Source: Rhodococcus sp. KBS0724
GTDB taxonomy: Bacteria; Actinomycetota; Actinomycetes; Mycobacteriales; Mycobacteriaceae
Direction of reading: 5' to 3'
NCBI RefSeq assembly: GCF_005938745.2
Contig: NZ_VCBX02000001.1
Location: 6,462,501-6,526,500 of the forward strand
Length of the DNA stretch: 64,000 nucleotides
Below, piece after piece: positions 7,906 to 15,794 of the stretch (position 1 is its first letter; each line of letters opens with the position of its first letter). Made by a program: the position numbers and the translations under genes. Below the pieces are notes generated by a model, which saw only the letters and a program-made list of their open reading frames with translations, was not told the DNA's origin and made no database searches.

Positions 7906-8775
7906 TCAGCAATCCAAGTGATGGCGTCGACTCCACTCCACGATCGCGGAGGCAATAGCGTCTGGCTGATCCTCGGGTGCGAGGTGGCCGGCGGGACCAC
8001 ATTCCACGACATCGAGATGGGCTATGTTCGCTCGGCTCCACTCGATCTCGTCATGGCCGATCATGAGGAGTTCGGATGGGCCGCTGAACGTCATCAGGAG
8101 CTTCGGTATGTCGACGCTTCCCGCTAGCCATTCGCCGTATGCCATCACGCGCGCGTGCACATCCGCCGGAGCGCCTTCGATGGGGAATGCGCGCGGCCAG
8201 GCAAGCAGTGGCCGACGGCTCTCCGGCGTGGGGTACGGACCACGATACGAGGCCGCATCGCCGTCCGAGAGCCCGCTGAGGACTGTCTTGCCCAGTGCGA
8301 CATCGAGAAAGAAGTTCTGCTCGAGCACTTTTGCCTCGCCCACCCCGGGAGTCCGCAATGCCTCGACCCGTGCCCTGGCGTCGCCCGGAAAATGTTCGGC
8401 CCACGTCATCGGACGGAGGATCGTCTCGAGAAAGGCAACTCCCCGGACGCGACCGGGATGCCGGGCAGCCCAGTCGAATGCAAGTGCTCCGCCCCAGTCG
8501 TGCCCGACGAGCACAACATCGTCGAGACCCAATGCATCGAACCAGTCGTCGAGATAGCGGGCGGTGTCGACGAAGCCGTAATCGATAGTCGGTGTACCGG
8601 ACTCCCCCATCCCGATGAGATCGGGAGCAATGGCGCGACCGAGTGCCCCAACTGTCGGCAGAATCTTTCGCCACAAGTACGACGACGTGGGATTACCGTG
8701 CAGCAGCACGAACGGCTTACCGTCGCCCGCCTCCTGGTGGGCCATGTTCGAGTCGAGCACAGACGTGATGGGCAT
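7906..8775 (-). CDS. Haloalkane dehalogenase, HLD-II type
   Basis: A 289-residue alpha/beta hydrolase with a complete dehalogenase pentad. The nucleophile is D93 in 'VGHDWGGALAF' with halide-binding W94, the second halide residue is N28 in 'LLHGNPTSSYLWR', the acid is E117 in 'AFLETILRP', and the base is H264 in 'GPAGHLAPED'. The 24-residue gap between D93 and E117 equals that in DhaA, which places it in subfamily II. It would convert haloalkanes to alcohols plus halide in the cytosol. ATG 8775 has GAGGAG upstream. It faces a MarR gene across a duplicated operator. Confidence 0.92.
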   Translation of the reverse strand: MPITSVLDSNMAHQEAGDGKPFVLLHGNPTSSYLWRKILPTVGALGRAIAPDLIGMGESGTPTIDYGFVDTARYLDDWFDALGLDDVVLVGHDWGGALAFDWAARHPGRVRGVAFLETILRPMTWAEHFPGDARARVEALRTPGVGEAKVLEQNFFLDVALGKTVLSGLSDGDAASYRGPYPTPESRRPLLAWPRAFPIEGAPADVHARVMAYGEWLAGSVDIPKLLMTFSGPSELLMIGHDEIEWSRANIAHLDVVECGPAGHLAPEDQPDAIASAIVEWSRRHHLDC

Positions 8776-8785
8776 GGCGCTCCTC

Positions 8786-8836
8786 AAATAGTTTCCATGT
8801 ACTCTATTTTTGAATAGTAGCCATGTACTCTATTTT
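8786..8836. promoter_or_regulatory. Duplicated operator between dehalogenase and marR
   Basis: Two 25-bp direct repeats (8786-8810 and 8812-8836) differ at only three positions, with a 26-bp period. Each contains an imperfect inverted repeat, AATAGT and CTATT, around CCATGTA. The second copy ends one base before the MarR start codon and the first lies ten bases from the dehalogenase start. One MarR dimer per copy could therefore control both genes. Confidence 0.8.
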
Positions 8837-8837
8837 C

Positions 8838-9296
8838 ATGCAAGACCGCGAATCATGGACAACGGGATCACTCGTCTGGCACCTCAGCCTGCGCTGGCGC
8901 GCGGGAATCGACCGAGCGCTCACCCCTCTTGGCCTCACACACGCTCAATACTCGGTGCTCGCACCCCTTCACACTCTTGTCCGCGCGGGCGATAGGCCCA
9001 GCCAACGTGAACTCGCCGAACAGACTGGGCTACAACCGATTTACATTTCCAAGCTGGTCCGCGCACTGGAGCGGGGCGGCTTCGTATCGAGCGAACGCGA
9101 CCCGCGTGACGCGCGCGCAGTTCGCCTCGATCTCACCGAACAGGGTCACCGAATCGCGCTACGGGCCAAAGATATTGTCCAGCAACTGGACCATGAGAAC
9201 ACGCGCGCACTCAGGGGCAAGGGCGACCACGAACTCGTAGAACTCCATCGCGCCCTCAGCGCACTACTCGACGCGACCGATGCAGCTGACGAATAG
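8838..9296 (+). CDS. MarR family regulator
   Basis: A 152-residue winged-helix regulator: dimer helix 1 up to 'LTHAQYSVLAPLHTL', recognition helix in 'SQRELAEQTGLQPIYISKLV', wing 'SSERDPRDARAVRLDLTEQG' and a C-terminal dimer helix. An ATG at 8823 is also in frame, but it lies inside the operator repeat. Neither start has a Shine-Dalgarno sequence, so a leaderless or near-leaderless message is likely. Position and the duplicated site suggest it represses itself and the dehalogenase until a ligand binds (inference). Confidence 0.9.
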   Translation: MQDRESWTTGSLVWHLSLRWRAGIDRALTPLGLTHAQYSVLAPLHTLVRAGDRPSQRELAEQTGLQPIYISKLVRALERGGFVSSERDPRDARAVRLDLTEQGHRIALRAKDIVQQLDHENTRALRGKGDHELVELHRALSALLDATDAADE

Positions 9297-9368
9297 GCCG
9301 TTCATCGATCATCGCGCGAAGTTCGAAGATCGCTCCGCTGAAGGGCAATAGCGGACATACTGAACTCC

Positions 9369-9812
9369 ATGAAAATTCGATCTGCAATCCTCTACGCGAC
9401 AATCGGCAAGGCAAGTGGGTTTCGCAGCGCAGTCGGAATCACCACGTTCCTGTTGCTCAGATTCCAGGGCACACGATACGAACGGCTCTCGATCGGCGGA
9501 TCCGCCATTGCAATCGGTGGCGAGTTCGTCATGGACAAACTCCCGACGACGCCATCTCGGCTCGCACCTCCGTCCTTGACCGCACGTGCTGCGGCAGGCG
9601 GTGCCGCCGCTTATGCGATTGCTCGAACCCAGAGTGAACCCGTCGCTCCGGCGATCGCAATCGGCGCAGCATCCGCAGTGGCAGCGTCATACGCAGGTCA
9701 CGCGTACCGAGGGTGGGCGTCGAAGCGAGTGCCGGCTCTGGCAGCAGCCCTCGTCGAGGATGCGGTGGCCCTCGGAATGGGAGCGGTAGTGCTGGGCCAA
9801 GTAGCCGAGTAA
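9369..9812 (+). CDS. DUF4126-like membrane protein
   Basis: A 147-residue hydrophobic protein with about four membrane segments rich in Gly and Ala. The pattern 'GFRSAVGITTFLLL', then 'GEFVMDKLPTTPSRLAPPSL', resembles DUF4126 proteins, where the Glu, Asp-Lys-Leu-Pro and Pro-Ser-Arg positions are conserved. Function is unknown. It stands alone between the MarR gene and a convergent hypothetical gene. Confidence 0.65.
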   Translation: MKIRSAILYATIGKASGFRSAVGITTFLLLRFQGTRYERLSIGGSAIAIGGEFVMDKLPTTPSRLAPPSLTARAAAGGAAAYAIARTQSEPVAPAIAIGAASAVAASYAGHAYRGWASKRVPALAAALVEDAVALGMGAVVLGQVAE

Positions 9813-9888
9813 GCCACCTCCGCGCCGACGCTGATCAGTCGGTACAGCCCACCGGAAACGTCGTCGCGGAGAAGAACTCAGGCGTAAT

Positions 9889-10374
9889 CTACGCGCCGGC
9901 GTAATTCGCTGCCATTGCGAACGATGCCTCCAACACGTGGAATCGACCATCTGGCAGCGGACCCTCGGCCTTGGGATCGAGTCCGAAGCCACATCGCAAC
10001 AGCGGATCGAAGTACACGACGCACTCCCCGTTCTTCCATACGTTGAACGAGGAGACGGCTTCGACGACTCGAGCCTGGGTTACCACTTCCCTCCCAACGG
10101 ACAGAGGCAACATCAACTCTTCGGAGACACCCACCAGGGACATGGGCGCAACCGCAACCGTCCAGGCCCCCAGCTGCGCGGCCCCGACAATCGAGAGCTC
10201 CTCCCAGCCACGTTCGTTGACGCCACTCAATCCAATTGCCTTGCCGAGAAATTCATCTGTCATTGCCGCGATAACCGTCGTCGGATCCGCGTCACGCACG
10301 TACGTCACGACGAGACCGTTCTCGACCCACGGATAGTCGCGAATCACCCGTTCAAAATCGTTGTAGGTCTTCAT
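9889..10374 (-). CDS. Conserved hypothetical protein, DUF6461-like
   Basis: A 161-residue soluble protein. The N-terminus 'FERVIRDYPWVENGLVVTYV' followed by 'RDADPTTVIAAM' resembles DUF6461 proteins, which often sit in polymorphic-toxin or defence neighbourhoods; I hold this match loosely. No catalytic motif is visible. ATG 10374 was chosen as the conserved-looking start. The frame stays open upstream to about 10449 without a better ribosome site. It follows the Mrr-like gene on the same strand with a 43-base gap. Confidence 0.55.
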   Translation of the reverse strand: MKTYNDFERVIRDYPWVENGLVVTYVRDADPTTVIAAMTDEFLGKAIGLSGVNERGWEELSIVGAAQLGAWTVAVAPMSLVGVSEELMLPLSVGREVVTQARVVEAVSSFNVWKNGECVVYFDPLLRCGFGLDPKAEGPLPDGRFHVLEASFAMAANYAGA

Positions 10375-10417
10375 CTTCGAAACTGTATCCTTCCGAGGTT
10401 CGGGTGGATACGATTGT

Positions 10418-11455
10418 TCAATCGAGTCCGATTTCTCGGTCAACAACAAATACTTTCCGCAGTGGCAGCCTGCTGCGCCAGTGGGCGGGTAGCAGATCGT
10501 AGTGATCGAGAATCCATTCCACGATCTCGCTGCGGCCGATCAACCGCAAGTCGCCACGAGTCCGATCCAGGGCCTGCGCGTCGGCGCTGTACGAACCCAG
10601 CGACACGAACAAACCCACCTCCCCGGTGGACAAAGTGCCGATAAGTTGCTGCACTTCGGGACGTCCCATGGTTCTGTCGGTGTGCTTGCATTGCACCTTG
10701 ATCAGAGGCGGCTCCAACCCCAGCGGGTCGCGGTGCGCCACAATATCTATTCCACCGTCTCGTGAGTACGGGAGAACGCGAGTGCGATAACCCATCGCCG
10801 TCAGCAGATCAGCGACAAAAAGTTCGAAACCGCGGTGGCTGACGTCAATTTTCAACATGTTGATGATGAAGTCAGCAGTCGATTCCATCAACCGTGATGG
10901 GCTCGGTTCTTCGGTTGCGCTATCGACGGCAACATCCATATCGTCAACATTCGCCGCGGCTTCGACGACCGCGGTAGCTGTATCCGCGCTGCCGGTCTCG
11001 AGATAAGTCCGAAATTCCCCGTAATGCCGCTTAACCCGAAATAGAGTTACTGCCGACCCGATTTCGTACAGCGCCGACGTGGTGAACTCCGACCGTGGAA
11101 TCCCGATACGCTGCCACCGTACAGGCCGACGGTGGCGGTGCGTCGGCGCATCTGGATCGAAATAGTAATCACCGTCGATGACGCCGATGTTGATCGTCGA
11201 ATCGGATTTGTGGGGCGCAATGATGATGTCGCCGACCTCCATGTCGAAAGCGAATCGCACCAGTACCCCAGCCTGCACTGGGTACGAACCGGTTTTCCCG
11301 GCCGGATATTGTTCCGAAAGCAAAGTCTTGATGGTGCCGCGATCAGCGCCGATCTGCTTCAGATTCCCGACCCTGTCCCAACCGATACTGATAAATTTCC
11401 CAGCAATCAGATCAACGCTGGGCTCGTCGTTGTGGATACCCCACATTGCGCTCAT
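10418..11455 (-). CDS. Mrr-type restriction endonuclease with EVE/PUA-like N-terminus
   Basis: About 345 residues. The C-terminal 130 form an Mrr catalytic domain: 'GFELFVADLLTAMGYRTRV', 'GGIDIVAHRDP' with the catalytic Asp, and 'IKVQCKHTD' with the QxK motif, then 'EVQQLIGTL'. The N-terminal 160 residues ('MWGIHNDEPS', 'FISIGWD', 'VGDIIIAP', 'GVIDGDYYF') look like the EVE/PUA-like modules that read modified bases. That combination fits a type IV, modification-dependent restriction enzyme. The start is uncertain (11479 TTG, 11455 ATG or 11446 ATG) and has no good ribosome site. It is divergent from a second nuclease-fold gene. Confidence 0.8.
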   Translation of the reverse strand: MSAMWGIHNDEPSVDLIAGKFISIGWDRVGNLKQIGADRGTIKTLLSEQYPAGKTGSYPVQAGVLVRFAFDMEVGDIIIAPHKSDSTINIGVIDGDYYFDPDAPTHRHRRPVRWQRIGIPRSEFTTSALYEIGSAVTLFRVKRHYGEFRTYLETGSADTATAVVEAAANVDDMDVAVDSATEEPSPSRLMESTADFIINMLKIDVSHRGFELFVADLLTAMGYRTRVLPYSRDGGIDIVAHRDPLGLEPPLIKVQCKHTDRTMGRPEVQQLIGTLSTGEVGLFVSLGSYSADAQALDRTRGDLRLIGRSEIVEWILDHYDLLPAHWRSRLPLRKVFVVDREIGLD

Positions 11456-11499
11456 GACGGACACGCTATCGGTTGCCAACAGACAGGAATAGGCCGACT

Positions 11500-12582
11500 A
11501 TGACTACACACCCCTCAATGTTTCTTCAACGTCTCCTGCGTTCCGAGGTAAATGTCGGTGCATTCATCGGATATTTAGTGGAACGCGACGCGACGCCGCT
11601 GCAGAATGCACTCGGACTCGATGACAACGTCGTCAGTGCCCGAGTAGAAGTTCCTCATGGGAAAGGCCGCATGGATGTGGTGCTGTACGGCGCCACAGGT
11701 CCTATCGCGATTCTTGAATTGAAGGTTTCGGCAACTGAGCACGGTGATCAACTCGACAGATACGCAGAATTCGCACATACACACGATGCCCGCAAGTTTC
11801 TAGTGGACTTGGAGGTCGATGGTTCAACGGTTCCAGAAGGGTGGACCCACATCGAACTCGCCAACCTATTCGGTTACTGGTCGTCATCTACAAACTCGAC
11901 AGTTCGCGGCCTCGCCGCCGAGGCATCATCTGTTTTCGCTGCATGGAAGTCGCAACTGAATGGCCGGTTCGGCCAGATGGATTCAGCAATCCTGACCGTC
12001 GCGCTGCGAGCAGTTTCACAGGGGTTGGCTGGCCGCACCCCGTTCGACATGTACACAAGTTCAACCTCTGGCGGGCAGCCATCCATCACTGCGTACCTAC
12101 CGCATCCCTCAGGAACCGACGACGCGTACTTCTGCATCGACATCCGTTGCAACGACAAGAGCAATCCTCACCTCCCGTGGATCGCCCGACTCGGTGTGCA
12201 CGTCGACCGTGGTGAAGATCTGGCTGCGGCCAGGCGAACTGCTCACCTTTTGGCCATGCCACTAGTGCCAGCCCTTACTGTTTCGAAAGTTCAATCCGCA
12301 TGCGCAAATTCTGGAACTGGCACGTTGGCAACAACATTGTCATCCGATAAGCCACTGAAGGAACCGCGAGCACGAGAAACCAGTATCGAAAAATGGCTAG
12401 CAGCCGTGGATATCGCAGGAGACGGCAAAATCTCGGCCCACCCAGTCTTCTTCCACGACTGGGGCCGCCGCCTCGCCGCCCAGTTCTCACTCGATCTCAC
12501 TGATATGACGCGCAATGAACTTGAACAGCTGATCGTGATTCTCATGGATCATCTCACCGAATACTCAGAACCTCACGGCTGA
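11500..12582 (+). CDS. PD-(D/E)XK nuclease superfamily protein
   Basis: A 360-residue protein with a PD-(D/E)XK core in its first 110 residues: 'GRMDVVLYGATGPIAILELK' supplies the Asp and the ExK, followed by 'SATEHGDQLDRYAEF', as in PDDEXK_4 proteins. The remaining 250 residues are not recognisable and may sense a target or partner. The start codon lies 44 bases from that of the Mrr-like gene in the opposite direction, so the two share a promoter region. The 3' end overlaps the convergent TetR gene by ten bases. Confidence 0.7.
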   Translation: MTTHPSMFLQRLLRSEVNVGAFIGYLVERDATPLQNALGLDDNVVSARVEVPHGKGRMDVVLYGATGPIAILELKVSATEHGDQLDRYAEFAHTHDARKFLVDLEVDGSTVPEGWTHIELANLFGYWSSSTNSTVRGLAAEASSVFAAWKSQLNGRFGQMDSAILTVALRAVSQGLAGRTPFDMYTSSTSGGQPSITAYLPHPSGTDDAYFCIDIRCNDKSNPHLPWIARLGVHVDRGEDLAAARRTAHLLAMPLVPALTVSKVQSACANSGTGTLATTLSSDKPLKEPRARETSIEKWLAAVDIAGDGKISAHPVFFHDWGRRLAAQFSLDLTDMTRNELEQLIVILMDHLTEYSEPHG

Positions 12583-13166
12583 ACGTTCTGGGCGCGTAAC
12601 AAACCTCCGAGGATTACCTTGACCACTTCGTGGGCGAGCCAGTCCACAGATTTGTCCTCGGTGGGTGTATGCCACTCACTCGACGACCAGATTGCATATC
12701 GAAGCATGTGATCGACGACGTCGAGATCAACGTCGTCGCGGAAAATGCCCTGCGCGACGCCGACGGCCAACGTGTTCGACCACTCCCTCTCAAACTGGCC
12801 GAACAGCTCCCCGATGTTTCCTTGCTCGAGAATTGTTGCGTGGATGTAGTCGCCCTCACGACGCCAGATGGACGTCGCGTGAAGGTATTTGTGCGAACAG
12901 CGCAGAGCGATTTCGGCGAGCGCCTCGATACGTTCCGTAGGCTCCACGGCAGTGACTGCATGCACGTTGTCCACAAGGTCCTGGAGATAGATTCTGACGA
13001 TCTCTGCGACTATCGCGTCTTTCGAGGGGAAGTAGTGGTAGAGCGCACCGGAGCGCACACCCACGGCATCGCCGATTTCCCGGATCGTCGTGGCGGCTAC
13101 CCCTTTTGCTGCGAATATCTCGCCGGCGCGATCGAGGATTTGCTGTCGCCGCTCCTGCGGTTCCAT
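12573..13166 (-). CDS. TetR family regulator
   Basis: A 197-residue TetR protein: helix-turn-helix 'AATTIREIGDAVGVRSGALY' then 'HYFPSKDAIVAEIV' within the first 60 residues, and a ligand-binding helical C-terminus. ATG 13166 is preceded by AGGAG. It is divergent from the small Cys protein and the kshA-like gene, with two inverted repeats between them, so it probably controls that unit. The helix-turn-helix resembles KstR2-type regulators, consistent with steroid metabolism, though the ligand is unproven. Confidence 0.9.
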   Translation of the reverse strand: MEPQERRQQILDRAGEIFAAKGVAATTIREIGDAVGVRSGALYHYFPSKDAIVAEIVRIYLQDLVDNVHAVTAVEPTERIEALAEIALRCSHKYLHATSIWRREGDYIHATILEQGNIGELFGQFEREWSNTLAVGVAQGIFRDDVDLDVVDHMLRYAIWSSSEWHTPTEDKSVDWLAHEVVKVILGGLLRAQNVQP

Positions 13167-13316
13167 ATCGTCTGTTCTCCTGATGCTCTTTCGCGTATTC
13201 GACTGTCGAATTCGACCGCTCATCGAAACGAGCGAATGACCCCTACAGTATCGACCCGCGTTCAACGCCAGCACCACAGCTGGCTCCCAGCACGTTTTCA
13301 GCTCAATGGAATTGGC

Positions 13317-13359
13317 CTGTCAGCTGACAGTAGCTCTTTACTACGTTCGAGAGAGAACG
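13317..13359. promoter_or_regulatory. Candidate TetR operators before the kshA unit
   Basis: The sequence CTGTCAGCTGACAG (13317-13330) is a perfect 14-bp palindrome. A second inverted repeat, CGTTC-6-GAACG, lies at 13344-13359. Both are between the TetR start and the start at 13376, where a regulator of both directions would be expected to bind. Confidence 0.6.
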
Positions 13360-13375
13360 ATAGGAAGGAAGCACC

Positions 13376-13654
13376 ATGGCGCCTGTCGACTGCGCATCTT
13401 GCGGCCAGCGAGTTCTCGTCGAGAAATACAGCTCGATCCACACCGGCATTCAATGGCCGCCTACAGAGAAGGTGCGCTGCCCGTACCGCAACGTCGAGGT
13501 CAACACCCTGCCACCTGCATCACTCGTGCAGTCGTGCAGCGGATTGACCGCCGCCGTGCAGGCAGCGGTTGAGAATGGCGAACTTCGCGAATCTCTTCGC
13601 CCTGAGGGCCTTTCACACGTATCACTTCATCGCTGGAAACTGGAGGATTCATGA
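13376..13654 (+). CDS. Small cysteine-containing protein preceding kshA-like gene
   Basis: A 92-residue protein with 'VDCASCGQRVLVEKY' and 'KVRCPY' near the N-terminus, so three Cys residues in a zinc-ribbon-like setting, and an otherwise hydrophilic helical tail. AGGAAGGAAG precedes the ATG. Its TGA overlaps the ATG of the oxygenase (ATGA), so the two are translationally coupled. It may be an accessory protein of the oxygenase, but I know no function for it. Confidence 0.75.
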   Translation: MAPVDCASCGQRVLVEKYSSIHTGIQWPPTEKVRCPYRNVEVNTLPPASLVQSCSGLTAAVQAAVENGELRESLRPEGLSHVSLHRWKLEDS

Positions 13655-14793
13655 GTGGGACATTCGCCGAACCCGAGGTTCGGGTCATCGAGGCAGGAAA
13701 GAACCCGACACGGTTTGCACGAGGTTGGCACTGCCTCGGTCTGGCCGACACGTTTCGGGACGGAAAGCCGCACCAAATAAAGGCTTTCGGTACCGACTTG
13801 GTGGTGTTCGCGGACTCCGAGAACAAGTTGCACGTCCTTGACGCATACTGCCGACACATGGGCGGCAACCTCGCGATGGGGCAGATCAAGGGCGACTCGA
13901 TCGCGTGCCCGTTCCATGATTGGCGATGGGGCGGGAACGGACGCTGCACCGGCATTCCCTACGCGCGGCGCGTACCTCCACTCGCACGCACGCGGTCGTG
14001 GAATGTTCTCGAACGCAACGGAATGCTCTTTACGTGGCACGATCCGGAGGGTAACAAACCACCGGAGGACGTGACGATCCCGGAGATCGAGGGGTGGGGC
14101 ACGGACCGGTGGAGCGAGTGGTCTTGGCGCACATTCCATGTCGAAGGTTCACATTGTCGCGAGATCGTCGACAATGTTGTCGACATGGCTCACTTCTTCT
14201 ATGTTCACTTTCAGATGCCGGGCTACTTCAAGAATGTGTTCGAAGGTCAGGTCGCTGCCCAGTACATGCGCTCGGTAGGACGGGACGACATCAAAACCGG
14301 TGTACAGATGGATCTTCCAGACGCCGAGACAGTGTCGGAAGCTGCATACTACGGTCCGTCCTTCATGCTCGATACGGTGTGGACGATTTCCGGTGACACC
14401 ACGGTTGAGGCAAAGGTCATCAACTGCCACTACCCTGTCACCGACAATTCGTTTGTCCTGCAGTACGGCACCTGCGTCGAACGCACGCCGGGCAACTCGG
14501 ACGAGCAAGCCGAAGCCACCGCACAGATGTTCACCGAGGGGCTCGAGACACAGTTCCTCCAGGACATCGAGATCTGGAAACACAAGAGCCGCATAGAAAA
14601 TCCGCTACTTACCGAAGAAGACGGACCCGTCTACCAACTACGCCGCTGGTACCAGCAGTTCTATGTGGACGTCGAAGACGTCACCGACGAAATGACCGCA
14701 CGCTACGAATACGAGGTGGACACCACTCGCGCTCTGGAGAACTGGTCCACAGAGGTGCAGGAGAATCTCGCTCGCGTCTCCGCAGATACGTAA
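13651..14793 (+). CDS. kshA: 3-ketosteroid 9alpha-hydroxylase oxygenase subunit (KshA-like)
   Basis: A 380-residue Rieske non-haem iron oxygenase. The Rieske cluster ligands are C67, H69, C86 and H89 ('YCRHMGGNL', 'ACPFHDW'). The mononuclear iron site is in 'NVVDMAHFFYVHF' (H181, H186) with the third ligand in 'LQDIEIWKHK' near 305, which agrees with KshA of Mycobacterium. With reductase KshB, encoded elsewhere, it would 9alpha-hydroxylate 3-ketosteroids and start ring B opening. Rhodococci carry several KshA paralogues of different substrate range; this one is the second gene of a TetR-linked pair. Confidence 0.9.
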   Translation: MSGTFAEPEVRVIEAGKNPTRFARGWHCLGLADTFRDGKPHQIKAFGTDLVVFADSENKLHVLDAYCRHMGGNLAMGQIKGDSIACPFHDWRWGGNGRCTGIPYARRVPPLARTRSWNVLERNGMLFTWHDPEGNKPPEDVTIPEIEGWGTDRWSEWSWRTFHVEGSHCREIVDNVVDMAHFFYVHFQMPGYFKNVFEGQVAAQYMRSVGRDDIKTGVQMDLPDAETVSEAAYYGPSFMLDTVWTISGDTTVEAKVINCHYPVTDNSFVLQYGTCVERTPGNSDEQAEATAQMFTEGLETQFLQDIEIWKHKSRIENPLLTEEDGPVYQLRRWYQQFYVDVEDVTDEMTARYEYEVDTTRALENWSTEVQENLARVSADT

Positions 14794-14811
14794 GATTCCC
14801 TCTGGTTTGCA

Positions 14812-14845
14812 GTTGCCGCGCCCTGCCCCCGCAGTGCGCGGCAAC
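14812..14845. terminator. Hairpin between kshA and iclR
   Basis: A perfect 10-bp stem, GTTGCCGCGC with its complement, and a 14-base loop sit between two convergent genes, immediately before the end of the IclR gene. It probably terminates from both sides. Confidence 0.7.
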
Positions 14846-14846
14846 A

Positions 14847-15581
14847 TCAATTTCCAGACAGTCGATTCCGAATCGTTGCTACCGCGAGGCGGACTGGCGC
14901 TGCGGCAGCCATCGAGTCGAATGTACCGGTAGGCCCGGTCACAGAGATCGCACCAATCGGTTTGCAGCCCTGCATGATAGCGGCGCCCACACACGATACG
15001 CCGAGCAATGTCTCGTTCCGGTCGTGGGCAATTCCGCGGCTCCGAATGTCGGCATACTCCCTCCTCAGTCGAACCGGGTCCACAATCGTGTTCGACGTTG
15101 CACGAGGAGGTGGCGCCTGCTCCGCAGTCGGATCCAGTTCCGCCATAAGAGTTTTGCCGATTGCGGTTGACGCCGCAGGTAGGCGCCCGCCGGCGCGGGT
15201 GGGCAGCCGAACAGCAAATGAGCCACCGACCTTGTCGAGATAGAGGACGTCAGCTCCGACGGGGACGGCGAGGTGAACCACCAGCCCCGTAGTCGCGTGC
15301 AGTTGATAGAGGATGGGCTGCGCCACGCGATGAAGCCGATCATGATGCAATGCAAGCGAACCGAGTTCGAGCATCCTACGGCCCAACCGATACGTGTGCC
15401 CCTCCCGTTGAAGCCATGTCAGACGTACGAGTTGCCCGAGCATACGGTGGGCCGACGATGCGGGCAGCCCCGTCCGTCTCGACAAGTCCGACAACGTCAG
15501 TCGCTCGTCCTCGTCGAACGCGTCGAGCAGTATCGAGGCGCGATCGAGCACCGCTACCGGCGAATTTTCATCACAGGGCAT
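14847..15581 (-). CDS. IclR family regulator
   Basis: A 244-residue IclR protein: an N-terminal winged helix 'LTLSDLSRRTGLPASSAHRM' and an effector domain with 'TGLVVHLAVPVGADVLYLDK', 'AIGKTLMAEL' and 'LLGVSCVGAAIM'. ATG 15581 was chosen by domain alignment; the frame stays open further upstream. It is divergent from a second IclR gene and convergent with the kshA-like gene. IclR proteins in actinobacteria often control aromatic-acid or steroid catabolism. Confidence 0.88.
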   Translation of the reverse strand: MPCDENSPVAVLDRASILLDAFDEDERLTLSDLSRRTGLPASSAHRMLGQLVRLTWLQREGHTYRLGRRMLELGSLALHHDRLHRVAQPILYQLHATTGLVVHLAVPVGADVLYLDKVGGSFAVRLPTRAGGRLPAASTAIGKTLMAELDPTAEQAPPPRATSNTIVDPVRLRREYADIRSRGIAHDRNETLLGVSCVGAAIMQGCKPIGAISVTGPTGTFDSMAAAAPVRLAVATIRNRLSGN

Positions 15582-15706
15582 GGGGCATCTCCGTGGGTGG
15601 GCAGCGCACGGCGTGCACGCTGCGTGAATGACCCCTTCGATTTTAAGGGCCATATGCAGGTTGTTTGATCGCTTGATCAATGTACAATCGGACTATAACA
15701 GTGATA

Positions 15707-15720
15707 GTGACAGGGGTCAC
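15707..15720. promoter_or_regulatory. Inverted repeat between two divergent iclR genes
   Basis: GTGAC-4-GTCAC lies in the 213-base space between the two IclR start codons. AT-rich sequence with TTGATC repeats (15665-15680) is adjacent. It is a candidate binding site for either regulator; assignment is inference only. Confidence 0.4.
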
Positions 15721-15794
15721 CACCTGATGGACACGCCAGATGCCCACGGCATCAGAGCGACACTCGGGAAAGCCCCGGGAAAGGATAGGCGTCC

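Noticed and set aside
9369-9812. Homology between the membrane proteins at 9369 and 47452
   Set aside because: Similarity is limited to Gly/Ala-rich hydrophobic composition; no shared motif order was evident.
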